Source: Tannerella sp. (GTDB lineage: Bacteria; Bacteroidota; Bacteroidia; Bacteroidales; Tannerellaceae). From it: a stretch of 14,551 bases of DNA. The position numbers and the translations under genes are program-made. The stretch lies in NCBI GenBank assembly GCA_031283785.1, contig JAITBC010000051.1, forward strand, positions 1 through 14,551, written 5' to 3'. Positions within the stretch are counted from its first letter, which is position 1, and each line of letters opens with the position of its first letter. Below the pieces are notes generated by a model, which worked only from the letters and a program-made list of their open reading frames with translations, was not told the origin of the DNA and searched no databases. Positions 8,023 to 14,534 of this stretch are shown here, one piece after another.

Positions 8023-8859
8023 ATGAAGAATAGAAATCCCAGTACATATACGGTAATCAAAAGGAAAACATACATACTCCTTGACCCGTCAGTCAATGAA
8101 AGCATGTGGGATTCCGTAGCCAGCGGAATCATTGTGTTCCTTATCGTATTAAACGTTCTTGCGGTGATACTTGAGACGGTCGAAAGCCTGTATTTGTCGT
8201 TCCGTACTCTATTTGACGCTTTCGAGATGTTTTCCATCTCGATATTCTCCGTGGAATACCTGTTGCGGATATGGTCATGTACATGTTCCGAAAAATACGG
8301 AACCCCTGTAAAGGGGAGGCTAATGTATATACTCTCCTTCGGTTCGCTGATTGACCTGCTTGCAATTATTCCGTTTTTCTTTCCTTTTTCCACCGACCTT
8401 CGGTTTGTACGTATATTTCGCCTGATACGGTTCCTCCGATTCTTTAAACTCGGACGCTATCTGAACGCAACAAAAATCATATCGCATGTATTTAATGCAA
8501 AAAAGGAAGAACTCGTTCTGTGTCTAATCATAACCTTTTGCCTGATAGTGGTAGCGTCGAGCATGATGTATTTCGTTGAACACGACAGGCAGCCCGACAA
8601 ATTTTCAAGTATTCCGGAAACTATGTGGTGGAGTGTAACAACGTTAACGACGGTAGGATATGGAGATGTGTACCCCGTCACTACACTGGGCAGAATATTG
8701 ACTGCCTGCATATCCATTTTTGGAATTGGCATGTTCGCATTGCCCGCCGGGATCCTGGCGTCCGGTTTTTCGAGCGAATTTCAGAAACTGAACGAAAAGA
8801 AGGACACATGCCCTCATTGCGGAAAGAATATTAAAATGTTCAGGAGTGCGGGAAAATAA
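8023..8859 (+). CDS. Voltage-gated-type K+ channel subunit (six-helix, Kv-like)
   Basis: A 278-residue inner-membrane protein with the full six-segment plan of a tetrameric Kv channel. S1 is about 32-52, S2 about 65-85, S3 about 103-121. S4 is about 126-142 with Arg at 127, 130, 133, 136 and 139 and Lys142, a textbook voltage-sensor spacing. S5 is about 164-184, and the pore helix runs into the selectivity filter TTVGYGD (209-215). S6 is about 224-250 and carries the PAG hinge (241-243) seen in KvAP-like channels. The short cytoplasmic tail has one zinc-knuckle half (CPHC, 263-266). All determinants of a working K+-selective channel are present. It starts 10 nt after the helicase stop, with no room for a separate promoter, so it is probably part of the same transcript. 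Its 3' end overlaps the convergent integrase gene by 20 nt. Role could be an effector that depolarises the cell, or unrelated cargo. Confidence 0.9.
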   Translation: MKNRNPSTYTVIKRKTYILLDPSVNESMWDSVASGIIVFLIVLNVLAVILETVESLYLSFRTLFDAFEMFSISIFSVEYLLRIWSCTCSEKYGTPVKGRLMYILSFGSLIDLLAIIPFFFPFSTDLRFVRIFRLIRFLRFFKLGRYLNATKIISHVFNAKKEELVLCLIITFCLIVVASSMMYFVEHDRQPDKFSSIPETMWWSVTTLTTVGYGDVYPVTTLGRILTACISIFGIGMFALPAGILASGFSSEFQKLNEKKDTCPHCGKNIKMFRSAGK

Positions 8860-10012
8860 AATCAATGACCTTTCTGTTTAAACAGTCAACGGGCGACCAG
8901 TCCTTTTTGATGTACCTCTCTGTTGTTTTATGCGCCGAAGCATGATTAAGGCAAAACCCGACCAGTTCCGTTGACGCTCCGCATTCATTCTGGGCAATCG
9001 TTGCCCACGTATGCCTCAGCCAGTACACGGTAATAACCTGTACTTGCGCTTTCCCGCAAAGGGATTTCAGCCCCGTGTTCACCGCCCTTGCAAAATTGTC
9101 CGCGTCGGCGTAACGGTCTCTAAAACTGAATAACCCTTTGCTGCCCTCATATTTTGCAAACAGAGGTAACAACTCTTCCATAACCTTTATTTCCATGTAC
9201 GCCTTATCCCTCCTTTCTTCTTTTGTTTTTATCCGGTTGTAACAGAGCTTTCCGCCTGTATAAGCACCTTTATTCAGTTCATACAGATCTACCGTGTTTA
9301 TTCCGGCCAGCCGAATCACCAGCTGCATCACGTCGTATGCCAGTTCCTCGCGGGAAAGGGAAGGCTTTACTTCCGCTATTCGCCTTAACACTTCCGCCTC
9401 TACGGAACGCTTATCCGGGACGTCCGCATCCGGGATTTTGACTGTCTTGAACGGTTGATTTTTGATTCTCATGATGTCACGGTCATATTCATTGTATTCC
9501 AGGCAGCCGTCGTCAAAGAGTTTGTTAATAATGATGGGATACATGTTTTTAGCCCTCGCCGTATCCGAAAGGCTCTCTATCCATTTTCGCACTGCCCTTG
9601 CCGTAATTTCATGAAAAAATATTTTCTCCTTATTCATGAACCTTTTCAGTGAATTGAGCGCACTGGTGTAGTTTGCTGCCGGCTTTTTTCGTCCGGCCGC
9701 CTTCATCCTTTTAATGCACGCCTCTGCAAAGTCGGTAAATGAAATGCCTTCGGATTCGGACGTGAGAAACTTTTTTATCTCTCCAACCGTCCAGTTCCGA
9801 ATATCTACCGTATTCAGTTTATCCACATATCGTTTTATTTGTATGGCGCAGTTGGCAAGTATGGTGTGGTCTGCAATCTCGCCTTTACGTATGCCCGACT
9901 TGTGCACGGTCATGGACGTCGGGATGTAGTCCGGACGCGACTTATGACTAATACGGATATAGACGGTGTTATACTCCTTCCTTGTCCGAACAACAGCTTT
10001 AAAGGTTGCCAT
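8840..10012 (-). CDS. Tyrosine recombinase (island integrase)
   Basis: A 390-residue integrase of Bacteroidota type: N-terminal arm-binding region (about 1-70), SAM-like core-binding domain (about 85-180, SFTDFAEACIKRM...) and catalytic domain (about 205-390). Visible catalytic residues are Lys262 or Lys264 (beta hairpin), Arg333 in WLRHTWAT, His357 in LNHAS and the nucleophile Tyr367 in TERYIKK. Two positions depart from the standard set: the first Arg (usual TGLR) is Asn239 in LAGINTVDL, and the His of HxLR is Tyr330. Loss of the first Arg at this position is known from the IntDOT family of Bacteroides elements, so the enzyme may still be active, possibly with Arg234 or another Arg taking over. 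The gene points away from the tRNA and its start lies 154 nt from the tRNA 3' end. Confidence 0.9.
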   Translation of the reverse strand: MATFKAVVRTRKEYNTVYIRISHKSRPDYIPTSMTVHKSGIRKGEIADHTILANCAIQIKRYVDKLNTVDIRNWTVGEIKKFLTSESEGISFTDFAEACIKRMKAAGRKKPAANYTSALNSLKRFMNKEKIFFHEITARAVRKWIESLSDTARAKNMYPIIINKLFDDGCLEYNEYDRDIMRIKNQPFKTVKIPDADVPDKRSVEAEVLRRIAEVKPSLSREELAYDVMQLVIRLAGINTVDLYELNKGAYTGGKLCYNRIKTKEERRDKAYMEIKVMEELLPLFAKYEGSKGLFSFRDRYADADNFARAVNTGLKSLCGKAQVQVITVYWLRHTWATIAQNECGASTELVGFCLNHASAHKTTERYIKKDWSPVDCLNRKVIDFIFPHS

Positions 10013-10043
10013 ATTCGAGTAATTTATTTGTAATTTTTTCCGC

Positions 10044-10074
10044 CAAATATAGCAAAATAATTTCGCTATATTTG
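10044..10074. promoter_or_regulatory. Inverted repeat with two opposed TATATTTG (-7) boxes, likely integrase promoter
   Basis: CAAATATAGC (10044-10053) and GCTATATTTG (10065-10074) are perfect inverted arms separated by 11 nt. Each arm contains TATATTTG, a match to the Bacteroidota -7 box TAnnTTTG. The minus-strand box (10051 to 10044) lies 32-39 nt before the integrase ATG and is well placed to drive it. The plus-strand box points toward the tRNA terminator and no gene. No good -33 TTTG was found at 19-21 nt. The symmetry suits a dimeric repressor or an integrase/excisionase site that also controls the promoter. Confidence 0.5.
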
Positions 10075-10120
10075 TCCAAATTGAGCAGTATTTTAAAGGA
10101 ATAAGGAGGGATTTGAGGTG

Positions 10121-10156
10121 AAAAAAACGTCTTAAACAATTATGTTTAAGACGTTT
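10121..10156 (-). terminator. Intrinsic terminator of tRNA-Gly
   Basis: A perfect 13-bp stem (10125-10137 with 10144-10156) with a 6-nt AT loop is followed, reading on the minus strand, by a run of seven T (10127 down to 10121). It starts 9 nt after the tRNA 3' end on the minus strand. The stem is AT-rich apart from the central GTCTTAAAC core, but the T-run is strong. It should also insulate the integrase gene from tRNA transcription. Confidence 0.8.
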
Positions 10157-10165
10157 ATCAATTCG

Positions 10166-10238
10166 AGCGGTAGACGGGATTCGAACCCGCGACCCTCAGC
10201 TTGGGAAGCTAATGCTCTACCGACTGAGCTACTACCGC
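10166..10238 (-). tRNA. tRNA-Gly (anticodon CCC); integration target
   Basis: The reverse complement folds as a full 73-nt cloverleaf: acceptor GCGGTAG/CTACCGC, D-arm GCTC..GAGC, anticodon stem TTAGC/GCTGA (one G-T pair) around loop TTCCCAA, and T-arm GCGGG-TTCGAAT-CCCGT. Positions 34-36 read CCC, so it decodes GGG (Gly). The 3' CCA is not encoded. The gene is intact next to the island, so integration would have restored its 3' end. Confidence 0.95.
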
Positions 10239-10255
10239 AAGTAACTTTGTGGGCG

Positions 10256-10263
10256 CAAATGTA
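10256..10263 (-). promoter_or_regulatory. Probable -7 box of the tRNA-Gly promoter
   Basis: TACATTTG on the minus strand matches the Bacteroidota TAnnTTTG box and lies 18-25 nt before the tRNA 5' end. No clear -33 TTTG is seen at normal spacing. Confidence 0.5.
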
Positions 10264-10284
10264 CGTATTTCTTTCTTTTTTTTC

Positions 10285-10292
10285 TACATTTG
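10285..10292 (+). promoter_or_regulatory. Probable -7 box of the argB promoter
   Basis: TACATTTG on the plus strand lies 15-22 nt before the argB ATG, divergent from the tRNA promoter. It implies a very short leader. No clear -33 element is seen. Confidence 0.5.
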
Positions 10293-10306
10293 GCGAAAAA
10301 AATTGC

Positions 10307-11074
10307 ATGGAAAAACTTACTGTTGTCAAGGTGGGCGGAAAAGTCGTTGAAGAAGAGCGTCCACTGACTCGTTTGCTGGCTGATTTTGCGGTGATGGAGG
10401 GTTACAGAATCCTGGTTCACGGAGGCGGACGGCTGGCGACCCAACTGGCGTCGGCGTTGGGGATTGAAAGTCGGATGGTGGAGGGACGACGCATAACGGA
10501 TGCGGAAACGTTGAAAGTCGTCACGATGGTCTATGCCGGATGGGTCAACAAAACGATTGTCGCCCGGCTGCAGGCGTTGGACATCAACGCTATCGGACTG
10601 ACGGGCGTGGATATGAACGTGATTCGCTCCGAGAAACGGCCGGTGGAAACGATTGACTATGGTTTTGTGGGCGACGTGAAAGAGGTAAACGCCGATGCGT
10701 TGACCTGGCTTTTGCAACGGGGTATGGTGCCCGTGTTGTCACCGCTGACGCACGACAAGCAGGGGCATCTGTTGAATACCAACGCGGATACGATTGCCGG
10801 CGAAACGGCGAAGGCGCTGGCCGCGAAGTTTGACGTGACGTTAATGTATTGTTTTGAAAAGGGCGGCGTCTTGATGAATGAAACCGACGAGCGTAGCGTG
10901 ATTGCGGAAATGGACAGGCGTCTGTTTCGACAGTACAGGGAACAGGGCATCATCACGGGCGGCATGATTCCGAAACTGGAAAATGCCTTTCAAGCGATTG
11001 ACGCGGGCGTAAGTCAAGTGATGATCACGAGCGCTTCCGATATTCGGAAAAACAGTGGTACGCATATCCGGTAA
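10307..11074 (+). CDS. argB: N-acyl-glutamate kinase (ArgB; probably N-succinylglutamate kinase in this phylum)
   Basis: A 255-residue amino-acid kinase, the normal length for ArgB. It phosphorylates the gamma-carboxylate of N-acylglutamate in the second step of arginine synthesis, in the cytoplasm. Motifs: VVKVGGK (6-12, Lys8 for phosphate), VHGGG (37-41), VEGRRITD (58-65, Arg61 for the substrate), LNTNADTIAGETAKAL (156-171, Asn and Asp for substrate and nucleotide) and GGMIPKLENA (218-227, Lys223). Bacteroides uses succinylated arginine intermediates (known for its transcarbamylase), so the true substrate is likely succinylglutamate. The ATG at 10307 is chosen because upstream extension would read through the antisense of the tRNA. 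A TACATTTG box sits just upstream. The next gene starts 4 nt after the stop. Confidence 0.93.
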   Translation: MEKLTVVKVGGKVVEEERPLTRLLADFAVMEGYRILVHGGGRLATQLASALGIESRMVEGRRITDAETLKVVTMVYAGWVNKTIVARLQALDINAIGLTGVDMNVIRSEKRPVETIDYGFVGDVKEVNADALTWLLQRGMVPVLSPLTHDKQGHLLNTNADTIAGETAKALAAKFDVTLMYCFEKGGVLMNETDERSVIAEMDRRLFRQYREQGIITGGMIPKLENAFQAIDAGVSQVMITSASDIRKNSGTHIR

Positions 11075-11078
11075 AGGC

Positions 11079-12860
11079 ATGATTTCACATTCCCTGTTTT
11101 CGCGACTGACTTCGCCCGTCGTCTTTTGGCCGGCTGTCTTTGTAGCTCTGTTCTGGGGACTTCAGCACTACGGGGTGTTCCATTTCTTTTACATCGAACA
11201 GGAACAGTTGTTTTTGTTCAGTCGTCCTTATTGGCTTTCCGTGGGAATGCAACCGGGGGGCGTGGCCAGACTACTGGCGGAATACGGGATTCAGTTTTTT
11301 GTTCATCCGTATGTGGGTGCGCTGATCATGAGTGCGTTATTCACCTGTATCGGCCTGCTGACGGCGGCTGTTCTCAAGCGGGCGGCGCCTTCCATACCGC
11401 TGTACCCGTCGGGGCTTTTACCGGTGGTCATGCTACTTTTTGTGCTTTTCGACACGAATTATTCCTGTTCCGGAACGGTTGCTTATTGCTTGATGTTGGC
11501 AGCATTATATCCGTGTTTTTGCATTTCGCAGATACGCTTTCGCGCCGTTTATGCACTGTTCGTATCCGTCATTTTGTGGTGGCTGGCCGGGGCGATTGCC
11601 ATGCTGTTTGCTGTCTGCATCCTGCTCTGGGAAGTGTTGAACCGTTTGACCCGATCCTGGTATTTCCTTTTCCCGTTGATAAGTGTGACCGCACTGGCTG
11701 CGGGGTGTATATATCACTCGCTGGCGGGCGATGCTCGTCTCCTGCTTTTGCCGGACGGTTATTTTAATACCCGTCTTCAACCGGGTATTGTCCTTTATTT
11801 TTCATGGGTTTGCCTGCCGGTGCTCCTGTTGTTTGCGTTCGCTTTGCGGAAAACGGGAAACGTGTGGAAGGGGTGGAAAACAGTCGGTTTCCTTTGTCAA
11901 ATCGGGTTGATAGCCGCCATCATGGGGTATGGAGCGAGAGTCTATTTCCGTCCGAAGGCTGAATTTTTCAAGGAATTAAGCTATTACATGCAGATGAAGC
12001 AGTGGGACAGGATCATTGAACGGTGCGGCGGTAACCTGTCGAATTACCTGTACAAATGTTGTTTAAATATTGCGCTGGCCGAGAAAAACGCATTGGCGGA
12101 ACGGATGTTTGCTTTTGATCAGCAGGGAGACAAAAGTCTTCACCCGTCGTGGAGCCGGACGTCGCATGTGTCGGCGTTGCTGAGTGATCTGTACTTCTCC
12201 ATGGGACACATAGCCCGCGCGCAGCAGATGGCATTTGAATCGAATGTATGTACTCCGAGTGCGGGCAGCCCGCGGATGGTGCAGCGACTGGTGCAAACGA
12301 ATCTGATATACGGCGCGTATTCCGTAGCGGAAAAATATATCTCCTTGCTGGAACAGACCTTGTATTACCGGAAATGGGCGCAGGAACAGCGTCGTTTCCT
12401 GTGGAATGAGGACGCCATTGCCGCCGACCCCGTATTGGGGTTGAAACGGAAATGTCTTCCGCAAACGGATTGTTTAACCGGAATCAATAATCTGGATATG
12501 GAACTGAAACAAATCGCCGGGCAAAATCCGGCGCATCAGGTCACCATGCAATACGTGGGCGCCTTTTATCTGTTGACCGGAGACATGGAGCATTTTAAAG
12601 CGTTGGTCGACACGTATGGCGGAACGGATTTACTGCCGGCATTGCCGAAATCGTACCAGGAGGCCGTGATTATCCTGTCGGAACAGTATCCGGCTTACCT
12701 GGAAACGTTACCGGTTGAAGCGTCGACGCTCCGGCGTTACCGGCAGTTCCGGCAACTCGTGCTGGCCAACAAAAACCGTCCGGCTCAGTTGCCCGCATTG
12801 CTGAAACCGGAATTTGGCGAGACGTACTGGTATTATTACCTGTTCAAATTATCAAAATGA
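11079..12860 (+). CDS. DUF6057-type polytopic membrane protein
   Basis: A protein of 593 residues from the ATG at 11079, which follows the argB stop by 4 nt. A GTG at 11055 would add eight residues and overlap argB, and is less likely. The first half (to about 285) holds about eight or nine hydrophobic segments (for example VVFWPAVFVALFWGLQ, ALIMSALFTCIGLLTAAVL, AIMLFAVCILLWEVL). The second half is soluble, helical and TPR-like (FKELSYYMQMKQWDRIIERC..., ALAEKNALAERMFAF, YSVAEKYISLLEQTL, AFYLLTGDMEHFKALV). This build matches Bacteroidota DUF6057 proteins, whose function is not known. The stop overlaps the start of the TolB-like lipoprotein gene (ATGA), and this pairing suggests that the two act together at the cell envelope. 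Confidence 0.75.
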   Translation: MISHSLFSRLTSPVVFWPAVFVALFWGLQHYGVFHFFYIEQEQLFLFSRPYWLSVGMQPGGVARLLAEYGIQFFVHPYVGALIMSALFTCIGLLTAAVLKRAAPSIPLYPSGLLPVVMLLFVLFDTNYSCSGTVAYCLMLAALYPCFCISQIRFRAVYALFVSVILWWLAGAIAMLFAVCILLWEVLNRLTRSWYFLFPLISVTALAAGCIYHSLAGDARLLLLPDGYFNTRLQPGIVLYFSWVCLPVLLLFAFALRKTGNVWKGWKTVGFLCQIGLIAAIMGYGARVYFRPKAEFFKELSYYMQMKQWDRIIERCGGNLSNYLYKCCLNIALAEKNALAERMFAFDQQGDKSLHPSWSRTSHVSALLSDLYFSMGHIARAQQMAFESNVCTPSAGSPRMVQRLVQTNLIYGAYSVAEKYISLLEQTLYYRKWAQEQRRFLWNEDAIAADPVLGLKRKCLPQTDCLTGINNLDMELKQIAGQNPAHQVTMQYVGAFYLLTGDMEHFKALVDTYGGTDLLPALPKSYQEAVIILSEQYPAYLETLPVEASTLRRYRQFRQLVLANKNRPAQLPALLKPEFGETYWYYYLFKLSK

Positions 12861-14389
12861 AAGAGACAACGCATATGATGACGAAAAAAAGTATACATGC
12901 CTGCTTCCTCCTCCTGCTGGCTGCATGGGGGATGGCATCCTGTTCCGGGTTGCCGCCGGCCGGCCGGACGCTGGAGAGGAAACCGCCCGTATTTCCGGAT
13001 TATACGGATGTGACGATTCCGTATAATATTGCTCCGCTTCATTTCAAACTGGTTGATTCGTGCGATTACGAACAGGCGTATGCCACGTTCGAAGCGGAAG
13101 GCAAGCAGACAGTGAAGGTAAAGGCCCAAAACGGGCAATTTGCCGTTTCGCGCACGGCATGGAAAAAGCTGATGGACGGTGCGGCCGGTCAGACCCTTCG
13201 CGTGACGGTGACGGTCAGGACAAACGGCGAATGGGTTGCCTATGCGCCTTTCCACTGGCCGGTAGCACAGGAACCGGCAGATCCTTACATCGTCTACCGC
13301 CTGATTGAACCCGGTTATGAAGTCTGGAATGAAATGGGTATCTACCAGCGTCATCTGGAAAACTTCCGGGAAAGCGCCATCGTGACCAACCGGCAGACGC
13401 AATTTAACTGCATGAACTGTCATTCCTTCTGCATGCAACATCCGGAAAAAATGTTATTTCACATGCGCGAGGGCTTTCCCTGTACGGTGCTGATAGACGG
13501 CGACCGAATGGAAAAGCTGAATACCAAAACGGATCAAACCCTCTCGGCGCTGGTCTATCCCTCCTGGCATCCGTCCGGCAGGTACGTGGCTTTCTCGGTG
13601 AACAACACGAAACAAACGTTCCACACGACCAGCCGGAACCGCATCGAGGTATTTGACCTTGCCTCGGACGTGGTCGTCTATGATGTGGAAAAACATGAAA
13701 TCATCACTGTGCCGGAACTGTCTTCTCCGGAAGCTTTCGAAACGTTCCCCGCCTTTTCGCCGGACGGACGCACGCTGTTTTTCTGTTCGTCCGACACGTT
13801 CGGGATGCCGGAAGAATATGCAAGCGTGAAATATAGCCTGTGCTCCATTCCGTTCGATCCGGAACGACGCGGGTTCGGCACGCAAGTAGACACGCTTTTT
13901 CATGCCGGAAGACATCAGAAGAGCGTTTCTTTCCCGCGCGTTTCGCCCGACGGGAAGTTCCTGATGTTTACGCTGGCCGGTTACGGTACTTTCTCAATAT
14001 GGCACCGGGACGCCGATCTCTACCTGCTGAACCTAAGCGACGGGAGCGTCAACCCATTGGATGCGTTGAACAGCGACGAAGTCGAAAGTTATCATTCCTG
14101 GAGCAGCAACAGCCGCTGGGTTGTTTTCAGCAGTCGCCGCATGGACGGACTCTATACACGTCCGTACCTGGCTCATATAAACGCGGATGGCGTAGCCTCG
14201 AAGCCATTCCTGCTTCCGCAAAAAGACGTCGATTTCTATCGTTATTTCATGAAATCCTGCAATATTCCCGAATTTGTCACCGGAAAAGTGAGGACACGGG
14301 GATTTGTCGTCAGCCGGAAAGTGAGAAATGACAAGGGAATAGATGTGACATTCGCCGGAACAGGCCGAAGTGACCGCATACCCGATTGA
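12857..14389 (+). CDS. TolB-like (PD40) beta-propeller lipoprotein with CxxCH motif
   Basis: A 510-residue protein. A signal peptide ends in lipobox MASC with Cys29, so it is an exported lipoprotein. A start at Met7 or Met8 is also possible, but the ATG at 12857 overlaps the previous stop as ATGA. Residues about 45-140 look like a beta-sandwich. Residues 185-189 (CMNCH) form a c-type heme-binding CxxCH within a Cys-rich patch (also Cys192 and Cys209). From about 225 on there are PD40/TolB-like propeller blades with the repeated xxSPDGrxLxF pattern: PSWHPSGRYVAFS, FPAFSPDGRTLFF, FPRVSPDGKFLMFT and HSWSSNSRWVVFSS. The family is known in Bacteroidota next to DUF6057 proteins as TolB-like translocation protein; true function is not established. 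If CxxCH carries heme, it would act in periplasmic redox. Confidence 0.75.
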   Translation: MKETTHMMTKKSIHACFLLLLAAWGMASCSGLPPAGRTLERKPPVFPDYTDVTIPYNIAPLHFKLVDSCDYEQAYATFEAEGKQTVKVKAQNGQFAVSRTAWKKLMDGAAGQTLRVTVTVRTNGEWVAYAPFHWPVAQEPADPYIVYRLIEPGYEVWNEMGIYQRHLENFRESAIVTNRQTQFNCMNCHSFCMQHPEKMLFHMREGFPCTVLIDGDRMEKLNTKTDQTLSALVYPSWHPSGRYVAFSVNNTKQTFHTTSRNRIEVFDLASDVVVYDVEKHEIITVPELSSPEAFETFPAFSPDGRTLFFCSSDTFGMPEEYASVKYSLCSIPFDPERRGFGTQVDTLFHAGRHQKSVSFPRVSPDGKFLMFTLAGYGTFSIWHRDADLYLLNLSDGSVNPLDALNSDEVESYHSWSSNSRWVVFSSRRMDGLYTRPYLAHINADGVASKPFLLPQKDVDFYRYFMKSCNIPEFVTGKVRTRGFVVSRKVRNDKGIDVTFAGTGRSDRIPD

Positions 14390-14453
14390 AATGCTTACCA
14401 GTTAGAATCAAACTTATCTCAGAAGGGAGGATACTAAGGAGCTGTCTGAAAAT

Positions 14454-14480
14454 AAACCACCCATTTACGGGTCTGTTTTT
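14454..14480 (+). terminator. Possible intrinsic terminator of the argB-DUF6057-lipoprotein operon
   Basis: ACCC (14459-14462) pairs with GGGT (14469-14472) across a 6-nt loop. AAAC/GTTT can extend the stem past a small bulge, and five T follow (14476-14480). It lies 65 nt after the last gene. The stem is short, so it is weak. Confidence 0.35.
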
Positions 14481-14494
14481 CACCATACTTCCTC

Positions 14495-14534
14495 CTGAAA
14501 ATGCTTACATACCCCGGTATGCGCGCATTTTCAG
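14495..14534. repeat. 40-nt palindrome
   Basis: The symmetry is CTGAAAATGC, tta, CATACC, cc, GGTATG, cgc, GCATTTTCAG: outer arms of 10 nt and inner arms of 6 nt, both perfect, with a symmetric 3-nt mismatch between them. It could form a hairpin in RNA or DNA. No T-run follows on the plus strand (it is followed by TCGTTGG). Confidence 0.75.

Larger units (their letters stand above)
1..10166. mobile_element. Integrated genomic island, right (tRNA-proximal) end
   Basis: A tyrosine recombinase gene (8840-10012) lies next to the 3' end of a tRNA-Gly gene (10166-10238), the classic arrangement for an element integrated into a tRNA. DNA to the left is AT-rich and holds a regulator, lipoproteins, a putative defence-type operon and an ion channel. 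DNA to the right is visibly more GC-rich and holds biosynthetic and envelope genes. No second copy of the tRNA 3' end was seen to the left, so the other boundary must be outside the window. No conjugation, replication or excisionase genes are visible in this part. The exact crossover is not defined: it could lie in the tRNA 3' half or in the adjacent terminator stem. Confidence 0.72.

Noticed and set aside
7926..8393. 155-residue minus-strand ORF across the helicase-channel border
   Set aside because: It is opposite two well-supported genes and has no motif; its hydrophobic part mirrors the channel's membrane segments.
1..8860. A second copy of the tRNA-Gly 3' end (far attachment site)
   Set aside because: No match to the 3' part of the tRNA (ACGGGATTCGAACCC in plus-strand reading) was seen left of the integrase, so the far end must be outside the window.
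10142..10306. N-terminal extension of ArgB by 55 residues
   Set aside because: The extension reads through the antisense of the tRNA-Gly gene and is not like ArgB; VVKVGGK is expected within the first ten residues, which fits ATG at 10307.
10132..10329. Minus-strand 65-residue ORF over the tRNA
   Set aside because: It is the well-known spurious translation of a tRNA region (GSSSVGRALASQAEGRGFESR-like) and overlaps the tRNA and argB start.
11126..11767. 213-residue plus-strand ORF in another frame of the DUF6057 gene
   Set aside because: It lies fully inside the DUF6057 gene, has a Cys/Arg/Gly-rich composition typical of frame-shifted GC-rich DNA and no recognisable motif.
12836..13441. 201-residue minus-strand ORF opposite the TolB-like lipoprotein
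   Set aside because: It is a shadow of the real gene, which has a signal peptide, a lipobox and repeated propeller motifs.
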